From assembly GCF_027925155.1 (NCBI RefSeq), contig NZ_BSDY01000003.1, positions 157,072-221,071 of the forward strand: a stretch of DNA of 64,000 bases, in the 5' to 3' direction. The notes under the pieces are model-generated. The model was not told the DNA's origin and searched no databases. It was given only the letters and a program-made list of their open reading frames with translations. Made by a program: the position numbers and the translations under genes. The first letter of the stretch is position 1, and the number at the start of each line of letters is the position of its first letter. The DNA comes from Propionigenium maris DSM 9537 (GTDB lineage: Bacteria; Fusobacteriota; Fusobacteriia; Fusobacteriales; Fusobacteriaceae). This document shows, in pieces, positions 44,016-52,354 of the stretch.

Positions 44016-44097
44016 AGGTTATAACAGCTGTTAAGGCTGAGTAACATAAAATCTATTGGTGGAATAATAGATAATAAACTTAAGGAGGGTATTAATT

Positions 44098-44562
44098 ATG
44101 AGGAAGATCTTGGTGGGATTGATGACACTGGCTGCGGTGTGTTCCTATGGAGCAGAAGCTGAACTTGAGGTATATCATCAGGTCCCAGAAGTCTTGGAGG
44201 TAAAGTTTGCAGAGAGTGGTCAAGATGAGGTAATTCTTAGTAAGAATATCAAGACGGGGGAAAATAATTTTGATCTGGTAGTTAAATCCAACAGCCACGA
44301 TGTGATAAACAAAGCCCACATCGAATATGAGGTAGATGGTCAGAACTTAGATGGGGTTGGAAGTGATACCTTTAATATGGTTCACGAGGAGGTGGCTGAG
44401 GAATCTATAGAGGTGGTATTTGACAGGGTAGGATTGGTTAGTGGTGAGGAACCAAATATCTACAGGCAGAGGCTGAATATTACCCTCCCTGAGGAAAATA
44501 CCCAGGAGAAGATTCACGGAATGTATTCAACTATACTTAAGACAACAGTTACTATAAATTAA
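44098..44562 (+). CDS. Putative fibre subunit B
   Basis: 154 residues with a signal peptide (to about residue 20, CSYGAEAE), a beta-rich mature chain and the end HGMYSTILKTTVTIN. It is a divergent paralogue of the subunit at 43518 (similar length, similar ends). ATG follows AAGGAGGGTATTAATT. Last gene of the usher-chaperone locus, closed by a terminator; a TTATAACAGCTGTTAA palindrome lies between the two subunits. Confidence 0.6.
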   Translation: MRKILVGLMTLAAVCSYGAEAELEVYHQVPEVLEVKFAESGQDEVILSKNIKTGENNFDLVVKSNSHDVINKAHIEYEVDGQNLDGVGSDTFNMVHEEVAEESIEVVFDRVGLVSGEEPNIYRQRLNITLPEENTQEKIHGMYSTILKTTVTIN

Positions 44563-44577
44563 ACCTTAGCAAGCCAT

Positions 44578-44610
44578 GGGAGCCCTTTATCAGAGGGCTC
44601 CTTTTTATAT
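44578..44610 (+). terminator. Intrinsic terminator of the surface-fibre locus
   Basis: GGAGCCC-TTTATCAG-AGGGCTCC stem followed by TTTTTAT. Confidence 0.88.
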
Positions 44611-44631
44611 AGTTGCAAGATTATCCAAAGC

Positions 44632-45000
44632 CTAGAGGAGTTCCTCCAGTATCCCTGCTGAATCCTGTACAAGCTCCCTGCAGTCTCTCTTATGGACACT
44701 TTTAAGCTCCTTACAGTTCATGGAAATATTTTTTTCCTTAAAAAGGTTCTCATACTCCTTTACCCTTTTAAAAACCTCCTTAGCTTTGCCCTTGTCACTT
44801 CCACCATACTTCAATCCCAGGGCAATAAATGCAGCGCTTACAGCTCCACATGTCTCCCCGGAATACATCCCCACCCCAAGGCCTGAGGCCAGCTTCATTG
44901 CAGTTTCATCATCGATCTCCAGCTGTTGGGAAAATGTTTTTAATATTGCCTGGGCACAGTTACACCCATTCTTATAGTTATTTAGCGCTCTATCCTTCAT
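44632..45000 (-). CDS. C_GCAxxG_C_C family redox protein
   Basis: 122 residues. The family signature is exact: GCNCAQAI near residue 12, then ASGLGVGMYSGETCGAVSAA, and Cys spaced toward the C terminus (MNCKELKSVHKRDCREL). The conserved Cys suggest redox or metal binding; the biochemical role is unknown. ATG follows AGGAGGAAGTAG. It is divergent from the Mrp gene, and each promoter bears the same GTGCATATGCAC operator. Confidence 0.88.
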   Translation of the reverse strand: MKDRALNNYKNGCNCAQAILKTFSQQLEIDDETAMKLASGLGVGMYSGETCGAVSAAFIALGLKYGGSDKGKAKEVFKRVKEYENLFKEKNISMNCKELKSVHKRDCRELVQDSAGILEELL

Positions 45001-45054
45001 CTACTTCCTCCTGATTTTATTTTTAATTTTTTTATGAGAATACACCTCATAATC

Positions 45055-45102
45055 CGTGCATATGCACGAATTAAATTTACATGTATTTATTGTTTTTGTC
45101 AA
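45055..45102 (-). promoter_or_regulatory. Promoter and operator of the C_GCAxxG_C_C gene
   Basis: On the minus strand TTGACA (45102-45097), 17 bp, TAAATT (45079-45074), followed by CGTGCATATGCACG (45055-45068), a perfect 14-bp palindrome at the start of transcription. Confidence 0.7.
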
Positions 45103-45143
45103 TAAAAAAAGGGGATACATAACTTTTAAAAATTTATTTTTTG

Positions 45144-45191
45144 TTGACAAAGGTGTAGGATAGGAGTATAGTTTAAGTGTGCATATGCACA
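45144..45191 (+). promoter_or_regulatory. Promoter and operator of the Mrp operon
   Basis: TTGACA (45144-45149), 17 bp, TATAGT (45167-45172), followed by TGTGCATATGCACA (45178-45191), a perfect 14-bp palindrome. Same core and same placement as the divergent promoter, so one repressor likely controls both. Confidence 0.72.
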
Positions 45192-45276
45192 TTAATTGAC
45201 AGAGTATAGTTTTAGGAAAGGATCATTAAGCCCACTGGCTTAAAATAAATTTATTAATTAAAGGAGGATGGGTCAC

Positions 45277-46479
45277 ATGAGTTGCCAGGGTAGCAATAAT
45301 TTTTATGATCAGGAAGTTAAGATCAGGGAAACAATGGGTAAGGTAAAGCATAAGATAGTTGTTATGAGCGGAAAGGGGGGAGTAGGTAAATCTACACTCT
45401 CTACAAATATAGCTTATGGTCTGGCGCTGGCTGGAAAAAAGGTGGGACTACTGGATGCAGATCTTCACGGTCCAAATATCCCTCTTATGCTGGGAGTAGA
45501 GGGAATGAAGCTGACCTCTCTGGACGAACCTTTAAAGCTGAGCGATAATTTAAAGGTGGTTTCACTGAGTTTTTATTTAGAAAAACCCGACGATCCAATT
45601 ATCTGGAGGGGACCGGCAAAGATAGGTGCCATAAGACAGCTTCTTGGGGATGTAAACTGGGGAGAGATCGATTACCTTGTAGTGGACCTTCCTCCGGGAA
45701 CGGGAGATGAACCCCTTACAGTTGCCCAGACCCTTGGAGATACAGATGGAAGTGTCATAGTGACAACTCCTCAGGAAGTTTCCATCCTGGATTCCAGAAA
45801 ATCTGTAAAATTCTCCCAGATGGTAGGTATGCCAATCCTGGGAATAGTTGAAAATATGAGTGGTTTTGTGTGCCCTCACTGCGATGAGAGGATAGACATA
45901 TTCAAGAGCGGGGGAGGCGAAAGGGCAGCAGAGGAGATGGAGGTAGATCTTCTAGGTAAGATTCCTATGACTCCTGAGATGGTTCAGGCAGGGGATGAGG
46001 GTAAACCTTATATATTCTCCAGAAGAGAGGGAGTGGCATACAGCGCTTTAAACTCAGTGGTAGAAAAGATTATAGATAAAGTAGAGGGAGGTAGTGAGGA
46101 TATGAAAAATTCAGATGGTATCAGGATAGCTTTTCCAACAAATAACGGTGAGACAGTTGAAACCCACTTTGGACACTGCAAGAGGTTTGCAATCTACACT
46201 GTAAAGGGACAGGAGATAGTGAATAGGGAGATCGTTGATGCTCCTCCACACCAGCCAGGACTTCTTCCTAGATTCTTAGGGGAACTCAAGGCAAACACCA
46301 TAATTACCGGAGGAATGGGACAGAGAGCTATAGACTTCTTCAAGGCTCAGGATATAGAGGTAATCCTTGGGGCTACAGGAGGTATCGAAGGGAACCTAAA
46401 GGAGTATATGGGTGGAGCACTCTACTCCAAGGGATCTGCCTGCTCCCACGACCACGGAGATCACGCCTGCAGTCACTAA
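45277..46479 (+). CDS. Mrp/NBP35 Fe-S carrier ATPase fused to a NifX-like domain
   Basis: 400 residues from ATG 45277, 9 nt after AAGGAGG (an ATG at 45268 touches that site). N-terminal P-loop domain (about 25-270): GKGGVGKST deviant Walker A, DLPPGTGDE, and the CPHC pair that holds an Fe-S cluster. C-terminal about 115 residues form a dinitrogenase-iron-molybdenum-cofactor (NifX/NifB-C) domain (ETHFGHCKRFAIY), then a His/Cys-rich tail. It should store or deliver a metal cluster; no nitrogenase genes are present, so the client is unknown. Confidence 0.88.
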   Translation: MSCQGSNNFYDQEVKIRETMGKVKHKIVVMSGKGGVGKSTLSTNIAYGLALAGKKVGLLDADLHGPNIPLMLGVEGMKLTSLDEPLKLSDNLKVVSLSFYLEKPDDPIIWRGPAKIGAIRQLLGDVNWGEIDYLVVDLPPGTGDEPLTVAQTLGDTDGSVIVTTPQEVSILDSRKSVKFSQMVGMPILGIVENMSGFVCPHCDERIDIFKSGGGERAAEEMEVDLLGKIPMTPEMVQAGDEGKPYIFSRREGVAYSALNSVVEKIIDKVEGGSEDMKNSDGIRIAFPTNNGETVETHFGHCKRFAIYTVKGQEIVNREIVDAPPHQPGLLPRFLGELKANTIITGGMGQRAIDFFKAQDIEVILGATGGIEGNLKEYMGGALYSKGSACSHDHGDHACSH

Positions 46480-46484
46480 GATAG

Positions 46485-46506
46485 AAACCGGGTATCCGGT
46501 TTTTAT
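46485..46506 (+). terminator. Short hairpin after the Mrp gene
   Basis: AACCGG-GTAT-CCGGTT followed by TTTAT: a 6-bp stem, weak terminator or attenuator. Confidence 0.6.
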
Positions 46507-46617
46507 CTGTAAAATAAAGTTGGATTATCAAATAATATAAGAAGCTAAAAAGAAGGAGGGAAGGCCCGGAAATTGAGCACCTTCTTCCATAGTAAGCTAA
46601 TTTAAGGGAGGGTTTTT

Positions 46618-46992
46618 ATGAAGATAGCAGTTGCCTCTAAGGGTGAGGGATTAAAAGCAAAAATAGATGACAGGTTTGGAAGAGCAGATTATTTTGTAAT
46701 AGTGGATTTAAAAGATATGAGTGAAAGAACAATTGAAAACACAGCCAAAAACGAGTCCACCGGTGCAGGTGGGAGGGCTGTGAGAGCCCTTGCAAATGAA
46801 GGGGTGGAGGTTATCGTTGCCCCAGAGCTTGGTCCAAAAGCCATTACAGCGGTAAAAGCCTTTGAGATGAAGGTATATAAGAGAGTCGGTTTTGAAGTTG
46901 TGGAGGATGCTGTAAAGGGATATCAGGAGGGAAGGTTAGAGGAGATGAAGATTGCAACAGTAGAGGAGCATTCAGGGCTCAGAAGAGCATAG
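46618..46992 (+). CDS. NifX/NifB-C-like cluster-binding protein
   Basis: 124 residues, a stand-alone copy of the domain fused to Mrp just upstream. Typical features: KIAVASKGEG, DDRFGRADYFVIVD, and GGRAVRALANEGVEVIVAPELG. These proteins bind FeMo-co-like precursors, but homologues outside diazotrophs have no assigned client. ATG follows AGGGAGGGTTTTT. Eight bp before the first MinD/ferredoxin ATPase. Confidence 0.88.
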   Translation: MKIAVASKGEGLKAKIDDRFGRADYFVIVDLKDMSERTIENTAKNESTGAGGRAVRALANEGVEVIVAPELGPKAITAVKAFEMKVYKRVGFEVVEDAVKGYQEGRLEEMKIATVEEHSGLRRA

Positions 46993-47000
46993 GAGGAAGG

Positions 47001-47855
47001 ATGAAGATAGCTGTTTTAAGCGGAAAGGGCGGTACTGGAAAAACAACTGTAACTGCCAATTTGGCTGTTAATCTTCCTGGCTGTATTGCTGTAGACACAG
47101 ATGTGGAGGAGCCAAATCTACATATCTTTTTAAGTCCCGAGATCAACATCCAGGAGGGGGTAGAGACAGAGTACCCTGTGGTGGATGCTGAAAAGTGTAT
47201 TCTCTGCGGAAGGTGTGGGGACTTTTGCAGGTACAACGCAATAATCCCTGCCAAGAATCAGGTACTTGTCTTCAAGGAGAGCTGTCACGACTGTGGAGGA
47301 TGTAAGGTTGTCTGTCCGTCAGGAGCAATTGAATATAAAAAAAGGGAGATAGGCAGGATCTCCACTGGCAGCTCAGGTTCAGGAATACCTGTGAAATACG
47401 GGGAGCTGAATGTGGGTGAGATGTCCGGGGTGAAAATAATCGGGCAGATGAAGAACTCTGTAGAAGATGAGGAACTAGTGATTATAGATTCTCCCCCTGG
47501 GACATCCTGTGCAACAGTTGCTGCAGTTGAGAATGTGGACTACGCTCTTGTAGTATCGGAACCTACCCCCTTTGGTGTCAGCGATATGAAGATGGTTGTG
47601 GAGATGCTGAGAAACCTGGAAATTCCCTTTGGAGTAGTTGTAAATAAAGCAGGACTTGGAGACAAGGAGATATATGAATACTGTGAGGTAGAAGGAATCC
47701 AGATACTGGAGGAGATACCCTACAACCGAAAAATTGCTGAGCTCTATGCCCGGGGAGTTCTCTTCAGTGAAAAAATCCAGGGCTATAACAAAAGGTTCCT
47801 TGACCTGTATAGGAAGATCACAGAGTTTGAAGGGAGGAAGGACAGTGATAGATGA
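47001..47855 (+). CDS. MinD-superfamily P-loop ATPase with inserted ferredoxin domain (1)
   Basis: 284 residues. A deviant Walker A, SGKGGTGKTT, opens the protein, and an 8Fe-like ferredoxin insertion (CILCGRCGDFCRYN and CHDCGGCKVVCPSG, residues about 55-110) splits the ATPase, which resumes at VIIDSPPGTSC. Such genes usually come in pairs, as here with 47845. ATG follows TAGGAGGAAGG. Stop overlaps the next start. Suggested job: nucleotide-driven Fe-S cluster or electron handling. Confidence 0.88.
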   Translation: MKIAVLSGKGGTGKTTVTANLAVNLPGCIAVDTDVEEPNLHIFLSPEINIQEGVETEYPVVDAEKCILCGRCGDFCRYNAIIPAKNQVLVFKESCHDCGGCKVVCPSGAIEYKKREIGRISTGSSGSGIPVKYGELNVGEMSGVKIIGQMKNSVEDEELVIIDSPPGTSCATVAAVENVDYALVVSEPTPFGVSDMKMVVEMLRNLEIPFGVVVNKAGLGDKEIYEYCEVEGIQILEEIPYNRKIAELYARGVLFSEKIQGYNKRFLDLYRKITEFEGRKDSDR

Positions 47856-48705
47856 GATCGTTGTAATCTCCGGAAAGGGAGGAACAGGTAAAACAACCCT
47901 TACAGCTTCCCTCATACCATATTTTGAAGAAAGTGTAGTAGGGGACTGTGATGTAGATGCTCCCGATTTAAATATACTTTTTGATACTCAGTTGAGATCC
48001 CAGAGAAATTTTGTAGGTTTACAGAAAGCCTTTCTGGATAAAGGCAGTTGTATTAATTGTGGAAAGTGTTATGAGCTTTGTAAGTTTAATGCCATTTCAG
48101 CTAATATAGAGATAAGGTTAGGAAGGTGCGAAGGTTGCGGCTTGTGTGAATATATATGCCCGGCATCAGCTATTACCATGGGAGATGCCACTATAGGTAA
48201 GCTCTATGTTTCGGAAACATCCTTTGGGGAGATGGTACACGCCAGACTCATACCGGGAGAGGAAGCTTCAGGAAAACTAGTAGCTGAAGTAAGAAGGACA
48301 GCCAAGAGAATAGCTGAAAGGGAGGGGAAGAAAAATATATTGATCGATGGTTCCCCGGGAGTCGCCTGCAATGTAATAAGTTCCATAACAGGGTCAAAAA
48401 AAGTAGTTATAGTAACTGAACCCACCTTTTCGGGAATTCATGACCTAAAGAGGGTATATGAGCTGACAAAAAAGTTCAGATTAAAAGCCTATGTGGTCAT
48501 CAATAAGTATGATATCTCGGTGGAACACACTGAAGAGATAGAGAGGTATTGCAGGGAGGAGGGAATTGATATGGCTCTGAAGATCCCATTCAAAAAGGAG
48601 ATAGTGGAGTCCATAACAAGAAAAAAGATTCCATCCCTGGATCGGAGAGATCTTTTTAATGAAATTGGATTCTTTGGGTTTGTAGAGAAGCTTAAGAGGG
48701 AGTAA
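47845..48705 (+). CDS. MinD-superfamily P-loop ATPase with inserted ferredoxin domain (2)
   Basis: 286 residues from GTG 47845, after GGGAGGAAGGAC; the frame is open further upstream but only overlaps its neighbour. It is a paralogue of the preceding gene: SGKGGTGKTT, then CINCGKCYELCKFN and CEGCGLCEYICPAS ferredoxin motifs, then IDGSPGVACNV. The 11-bp overlap implies translational coupling and probable heterodimer formation. Confidence 0.88.
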   Translation: MIDEIVVISGKGGTGKTTLTASLIPYFEESVVGDCDVDAPDLNILFDTQLRSQRNFVGLQKAFLDKGSCINCGKCYELCKFNAISANIEIRLGRCEGCGLCEYICPASAITMGDATIGKLYVSETSFGEMVHARLIPGEEASGKLVAEVRRTAKRIAEREGKKNILIDGSPGVACNVISSITGSKKVVIVTEPTFSGIHDLKRVYELTKKFRLKAYVVINKYDISVEHTEEIERYCREEGIDMALKIPFKKEIVESITRKKIPSLDRRDLFNEIGFFGFVEKLKRE

Positions 48706-48710
48706 GGATT

Positions 48711-48929
48711 ATGATAGATGAAAATCTTCTTTTAGAGATGAATGTTCAGAAAATTTTTAAAAAGTATCCCTTTATCCTTGAGATCTTTGGTAATTATGGT
48801 TTGAAGTGCAGGGGGTGTCCTTTTGCTGAAAAGGTAAGTTTAAAGGAGGCTTTGAAAAGTTCTGGTTTGCCTTCAGAGGAAATCACCCAGGAGATAGTGA
48901 GGTACTTAGAGGACAGGTCAGAGAGATAA
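48711..48929 (+). CDS. DUF1858-domain protein
   Basis: 72 residues. A DUF1858 domain with paired Cys in KCRGCPFAE, as in small redox-disulfide proteins that accompany hybrid-cluster and Fe-S systems. ATG follows GGGAGTAAGGATT, 5 bp after the second ATPase. Completes the Mrp-NifX-ATPase set. Confidence 0.82.
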   Translation: MIDENLLLEMNVQKIFKKYPFILEIFGNYGLKCRGCPFAEKVSLKEALKSSGLPSEEITQEIVRYLEDRSER

Positions 48930-48977
48930 GCTTAGTGAGATGTGAAGTTTATCTTTCACAGGTTAGGAGGAGAAATT

Positions 48978-49469
48978 ATGAAGGGAACAATTTTACTGGG
49001 GGACAGCATAACCCAGTGGAATCCACTGAAACACGATGAAATACTAAATCTAGGTATTGCAGGGAACACCACTGAGGATATCCTCCTGCGAATCAAAAAG
49101 GTAGAGGGATCCAGGTGCCAGAGAGTAATTTTTAGTGCGGGAATAAATGATATTTTAAATAAGTTCTCCCTGGAAAAAAGCTGTGAGCTCTACAGTAAAA
49201 TTGTTGAGGTGCTCCAGAGAAACTTTCAGGAGGTCTCTCTTCTCTCTGTGCTTCCCATAGAGGACCGGAGGAGAATAAATATGAAGGTGAGAAGGCTAAA
49301 TGAACACATCCAGGAGATAGCTGCAGGGAGCAAGGTGAATTACCTGGACATACATCCCCTTTTCTGTGACGAGGAGCTCAATCTAAAGAAGGAGTACTCC
49401 ACAGATGGTATCCACCTTTCATCCAGAGGATATGATATACTTAATAGAGAGATATCCAAGCTGCTTTAA
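48978..49469 (+). CDS. SGNH/GDSL-family hydrolase
   Basis: 163 residues from ATG 48978, after TTAGGAGGAGAAATT; the frame opens earlier at 48942 but without a site. Block I LLGDSITQW (catalytic Ser), block II GIAGNTTEDIL, block III GINDIL, and block V STDGIHLSSRGYDIL (Asp and His) are all found. No signal peptide, so a cytosolic esterase; the substrate is unknown. Confidence 0.9.
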   Translation: MKGTILLGDSITQWNPLKHDEILNLGIAGNTTEDILLRIKKVEGSRCQRVIFSAGINDILNKFSLEKSCELYSKIVEVLQRNFQEVSLLSVLPIEDRRRINMKVRRLNEHIQEIAAGSKVNYLDIHPLFCDEELNLKKEYSTDGIHLSSRGYDILNREISKLL

Positions 49470-49528
49470 GCAACTGAAGGTAAGGAATTTAATGGCTAAA
49501 CAAGTGTGCAGGAAAGGGAGGAATCGCC

Positions 49529-50377
49529 ATGGAGGTAGTGACTTTAATTGAAAATTTAGTCTACAAGGGAGGCTTGAAGGGTGAACACGGTCTGTCATTT
49601 TTAATTAAAACCAGGGAACATAAGATACTCTTTGATGCAGGTCAGAGTAGAGCGCTTTTAGATAATGCAAGGGCTCTGGGAGAAGATTTGAAGGATGTGG
49701 ATTTCATTATATTAAGCCACAGCCACTACGACCATACCGGGGGACTGGAGAAGGTTTTGGAGATCAACAAAAATGCAAGGATTATTATGAAGAGGAGTAT
49801 ACTAGAGGAAAAGTACTCCAATTCCAGTGGAAGTATGAAGGAAATTGGTTTTAAGCTGAGAGGGAGATACAGGGAGTACCCCAATGAATTTATCCTCCTG
49901 GATGGGGACTATAACTTAAGGGATGGGATCAGAGTTGTAGGTGATATAGGGAAGTATTCAGATTTTGAAGGGACCCAGGAGGGGCTCTTTGTCAAGGAAG
50001 AAGATAAGTATGTAAGGGACAGATTCTCCGATGAACTCTTTTTAATTGTTGAAAAGGATGATAAATTAAATATAATCACAGGGTGCTCCCACAGGGGAAT
50101 CATAAATATTCTCAGGTCTGCCATGGATAAAACCGGCATAGAAAGGATAAACCTCCTCCTGGGAGGGATGCATCTGAGCGGGATGAAGATCCAGGATAAA
50201 GATCTTAGGGAGGAAAACGATGATAGGCTGTTAAGAACCATCCAGGAGATGAAGAAGATAGATATAGAAAGGATCTATACCAACCACTGTACAGGGATAG
50301 ATGGCTTTATGAGGTTGAAAACTGCAATGGAAGAGAAGGTTTATTATAGCTACACAGGAAGCAGGATAAGGGTGTAG
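49529..50377 (+). CDS. MBL-fold metallo-hydrolase
   Basis: 282 residues. The metal-binding motif SHSHYDHTGGL is intact, with FDAGQS before it and GCSHRGIINIL and GGMHLSG after it, as in the group named after the dihydropterin-phosphate synthase-like MptA relatives. It probably uses Zn or Fe to cleave a phosphoester-type substrate, unknown here. ATG follows AGGGAGGAATCGCC. Confidence 0.85.
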   Translation: MEVVTLIENLVYKGGLKGEHGLSFLIKTREHKILFDAGQSRALLDNARALGEDLKDVDFIILSHSHYDHTGGLEKVLEINKNARIIMKRSILEEKYSNSSGSMKEIGFKLRGRYREYPNEFILLDGDYNLRDGIRVVGDIGKYSDFEGTQEGLFVKEEDKYVRDRFSDELFLIVEKDDKLNIITGCSHRGIINILRSAMDKTGIERINLLLGGMHLSGMKIQDKDLREENDDRLLRTIQEMKKIDIERIYTNHCTGIDGFMRLKTAMEEKVYYSYTGSRIRV

Positions 50378-50415
50378 CAGAGAAAACTCAAAAACGATCC
50401 TCTTATTTAGAATTT

Positions 50416-50445
50416 AAAGGCCTCTCAAAAGAGGCCTTTTGTATT
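50416..50445 (+). terminator. Intrinsic terminator
   Basis: AAAGGCCTCT-CAAA-AGAGGCCTTT perfect 10-bp stem. Confidence 0.88.
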
Positions 50446-50651
50446 TATAAGTTTAGGGTTCTTAAAATCAAAACTATAAAACCTCAAGTAAACAAGTAAT
50501 TAAAGATATGATGAACGAGGGGAAGTTTGACTATTAAAGCGACTCCCCCCTCTATATAAAGGAAGTTAAGGAAAAGCAAATTCATGTTAGTTTTAGATAC
50601 CCTACTATCAAATCTCAAAGGGTCAAAATGTCTAAAACCATATTAATTCTA

Positions 50652-52235
50652 TTAACTGTATACGCTAAAGGCAACAACACCTATTCCCAGAGAGTAGAGT
50701 AGACTAGGAACTAAGACCTTTCTAATAACAATCCCCTCCTTGCCAGAGAGACCAACAACTGTACATGCAGATACCACTACATTTACACATACAATATGTC
50801 CTACACCTGCTCCAAGAGTTTGTTCAGCTAGTATCAAAGTAGGGTTCAAACTAATAATATTCGCTACATCATTTTGAATTGCTGCAAATGTTAAATTTGA
50901 TACAGTACCGCTTCCAGAGATAAAAGTCCCCAACATTCCAATAAATGGAGCTATAAAGATCCAGGATTCAGAAAATGATGAACTCATAGTTGTAGCGATA
51001 AATTGTGGCATGGACACGTATCCTGACCCATTCATCCAAGAGTTTGAAAATATTTGAACTAAAGCTAAAGTCGGAAATAGTATTAAGGTAGTATTCTTAA
51101 CCTGACCAAAGGAAGTAGAGCAGGAACTTTTAAATGAATCAAAGTTTGAATTTTGAATAAAGATAGTTAAAAAGGCTACTAAGATTAATACAGTACCTGG
51201 TGAATGTAGTAGAGGCCATTTACCAGAGATACTTTCAAAACCAAGTATGTGCTTCCACGACAGGTCTATTGAAGTCAGGGTAAACTTTTTTATGCTGGGG
51301 AAGATCCTTGTACAAAGTAGAGTTACTACAACCAGAATATATGGTACCCAGGCCCTGAAGAGTGACATCTCTGCACCTTGTGGCTCCTCCTTCTTCCCAC
51401 TCTCATCCTCTGCATCCAGCCACACATGCTTGGGGATTAAGAAGTTAAATTTACAGGTAATAGTCGCTATCAAGAGTCCAGTTATTGGAGCCAAGATTGA
51501 AACAAACTCAGGACCAACTAAGGTGGCATATAGGTATGCTGACAGAGTATAGACTAAACCAATCATAAGAGACCATGGAGCTACCTCTATTATAGACTTA
51601 ATCTTATCCTTTTTGCCAAAGGAGAGAACCAAAACAGCAACAAGAAGCAGGGGCATAAAAGTTCCAACAAACAGATCCAGCTTAGTCACCAGTATGGCAA
51701 CATTACCCAGCTCCTCTGAACTCAGCTCAGAAAGGTTACTAAGCCCAACAAAGATAGGAGTCCCCACCGCTCCAAAGGGAACCGGAGTACTATTGGCAAT
51801 TAACACCAATATGGCAGCTGTTAATGGCTGAAAGTTTAGAGCTACCATTAAAGCACCAACAACTGCAACAGGGGCGCCAAAACCTGAAACTCCTTCTAAT
51901 AAACCTCCAAAAAGAAAGGCCAGGATTACAGCGAGTATCCTCATATCCTTAGATAATGCTTTAAACCCCTTGTTTAACCTGGTTATTGCTCCTGTATTTT
52001 TAAGCATATTTAAAAGAACCATAGCTCCCAATAAAATAAGCAGTATAGTCAGTGCCTTATGAATTCCCTGAAGGGAAGATGCCATTAAAACCATTAGATC
52101 CATATCCCAAATAAAAAATGCCCCAACAAATAAGATTAAGAAACTTAGTATCATTCCCTTCTTAGCAGGCATCTTTAAAACAACGAGAAAGAGCAGGGGA
52201 AAGACAACTGCAATTAAGGATGTAAATAGTAACAT
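50652..52235 (-). CDS. lctP: L-lactate permease
   Basis: 527 residues with 12 or more helices, the LctP family length. Diagnostic: FGGLLEGVSGFGAPVAVVGAL and IANSTPVPFGAVGTPIF, plus SGSGTVSNLTFAAIQND near the C terminus. It imports lactate with a proton or Na+. ATG follows AAAAAGGAGGAAAAT. It is last in the EtfB-EtfA-Ldh-permease row, in the order seen in the Acetobacterium woodii lct operon, with a possible attenuator at 52265. Confidence 0.95.
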   Translation of the reverse strand: MLLFTSLIAVVFPLLFLVVLKMPAKKGMILSFLILFVGAFFIWDMDLMVLMASSLQGIHKALTILLILLGAMVLLNMLKNTGAITRLNKGFKALSKDMRILAVILAFLFGGLLEGVSGFGAPVAVVGALMVALNFQPLTAAILVLIANSTPVPFGAVGTPIFVGLSNLSELSSEELGNVAILVTKLDLFVGTFMPLLLVAVLVLSFGKKDKIKSIIEVAPWSLMIGLVYTLSAYLYATLVGPEFVSILAPITGLLIATITCKFNFLIPKHVWLDAEDESGKKEEPQGAEMSLFRAWVPYILVVVTLLCTRIFPSIKKFTLTSIDLSWKHILGFESISGKWPLLHSPGTVLILVAFLTIFIQNSNFDSFKSSCSTSFGQVKNTTLILFPTLALVQIFSNSWMNGSGYVSMPQFIATTMSSSFSESWIFIAPFIGMLGTFISGSGTVSNLTFAAIQNDVANIISLNPTLILAEQTLGAGVGHIVCVNVVVSACTVVGLSGKEGIVIRKVLVPSLLYSLGIGVVAFSVYS

Positions 52236-52264
52236 ATTTTCCTCCTTTTTATAATAAATTGCTA

Positions 52265-52305
52265 TAAAAAAATACCCCCATCTTAAAATGGCGACGGGAG
52301 TATTA
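52265..52305 (-). terminator. Hairpin between Ldh and permease genes
   Basis: On the minus strand AATACTCCCGTC and GATGGGGGTATT pair and are followed by TTTTTTT. It could reduce permease transcription relative to the enzyme genes. Confidence 0.65.
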
Positions 52306-52354
52306 AAATTTCAAAGTGAAAGCTCCTAAAAGGTTCCTATAAGTATGATTTTAT

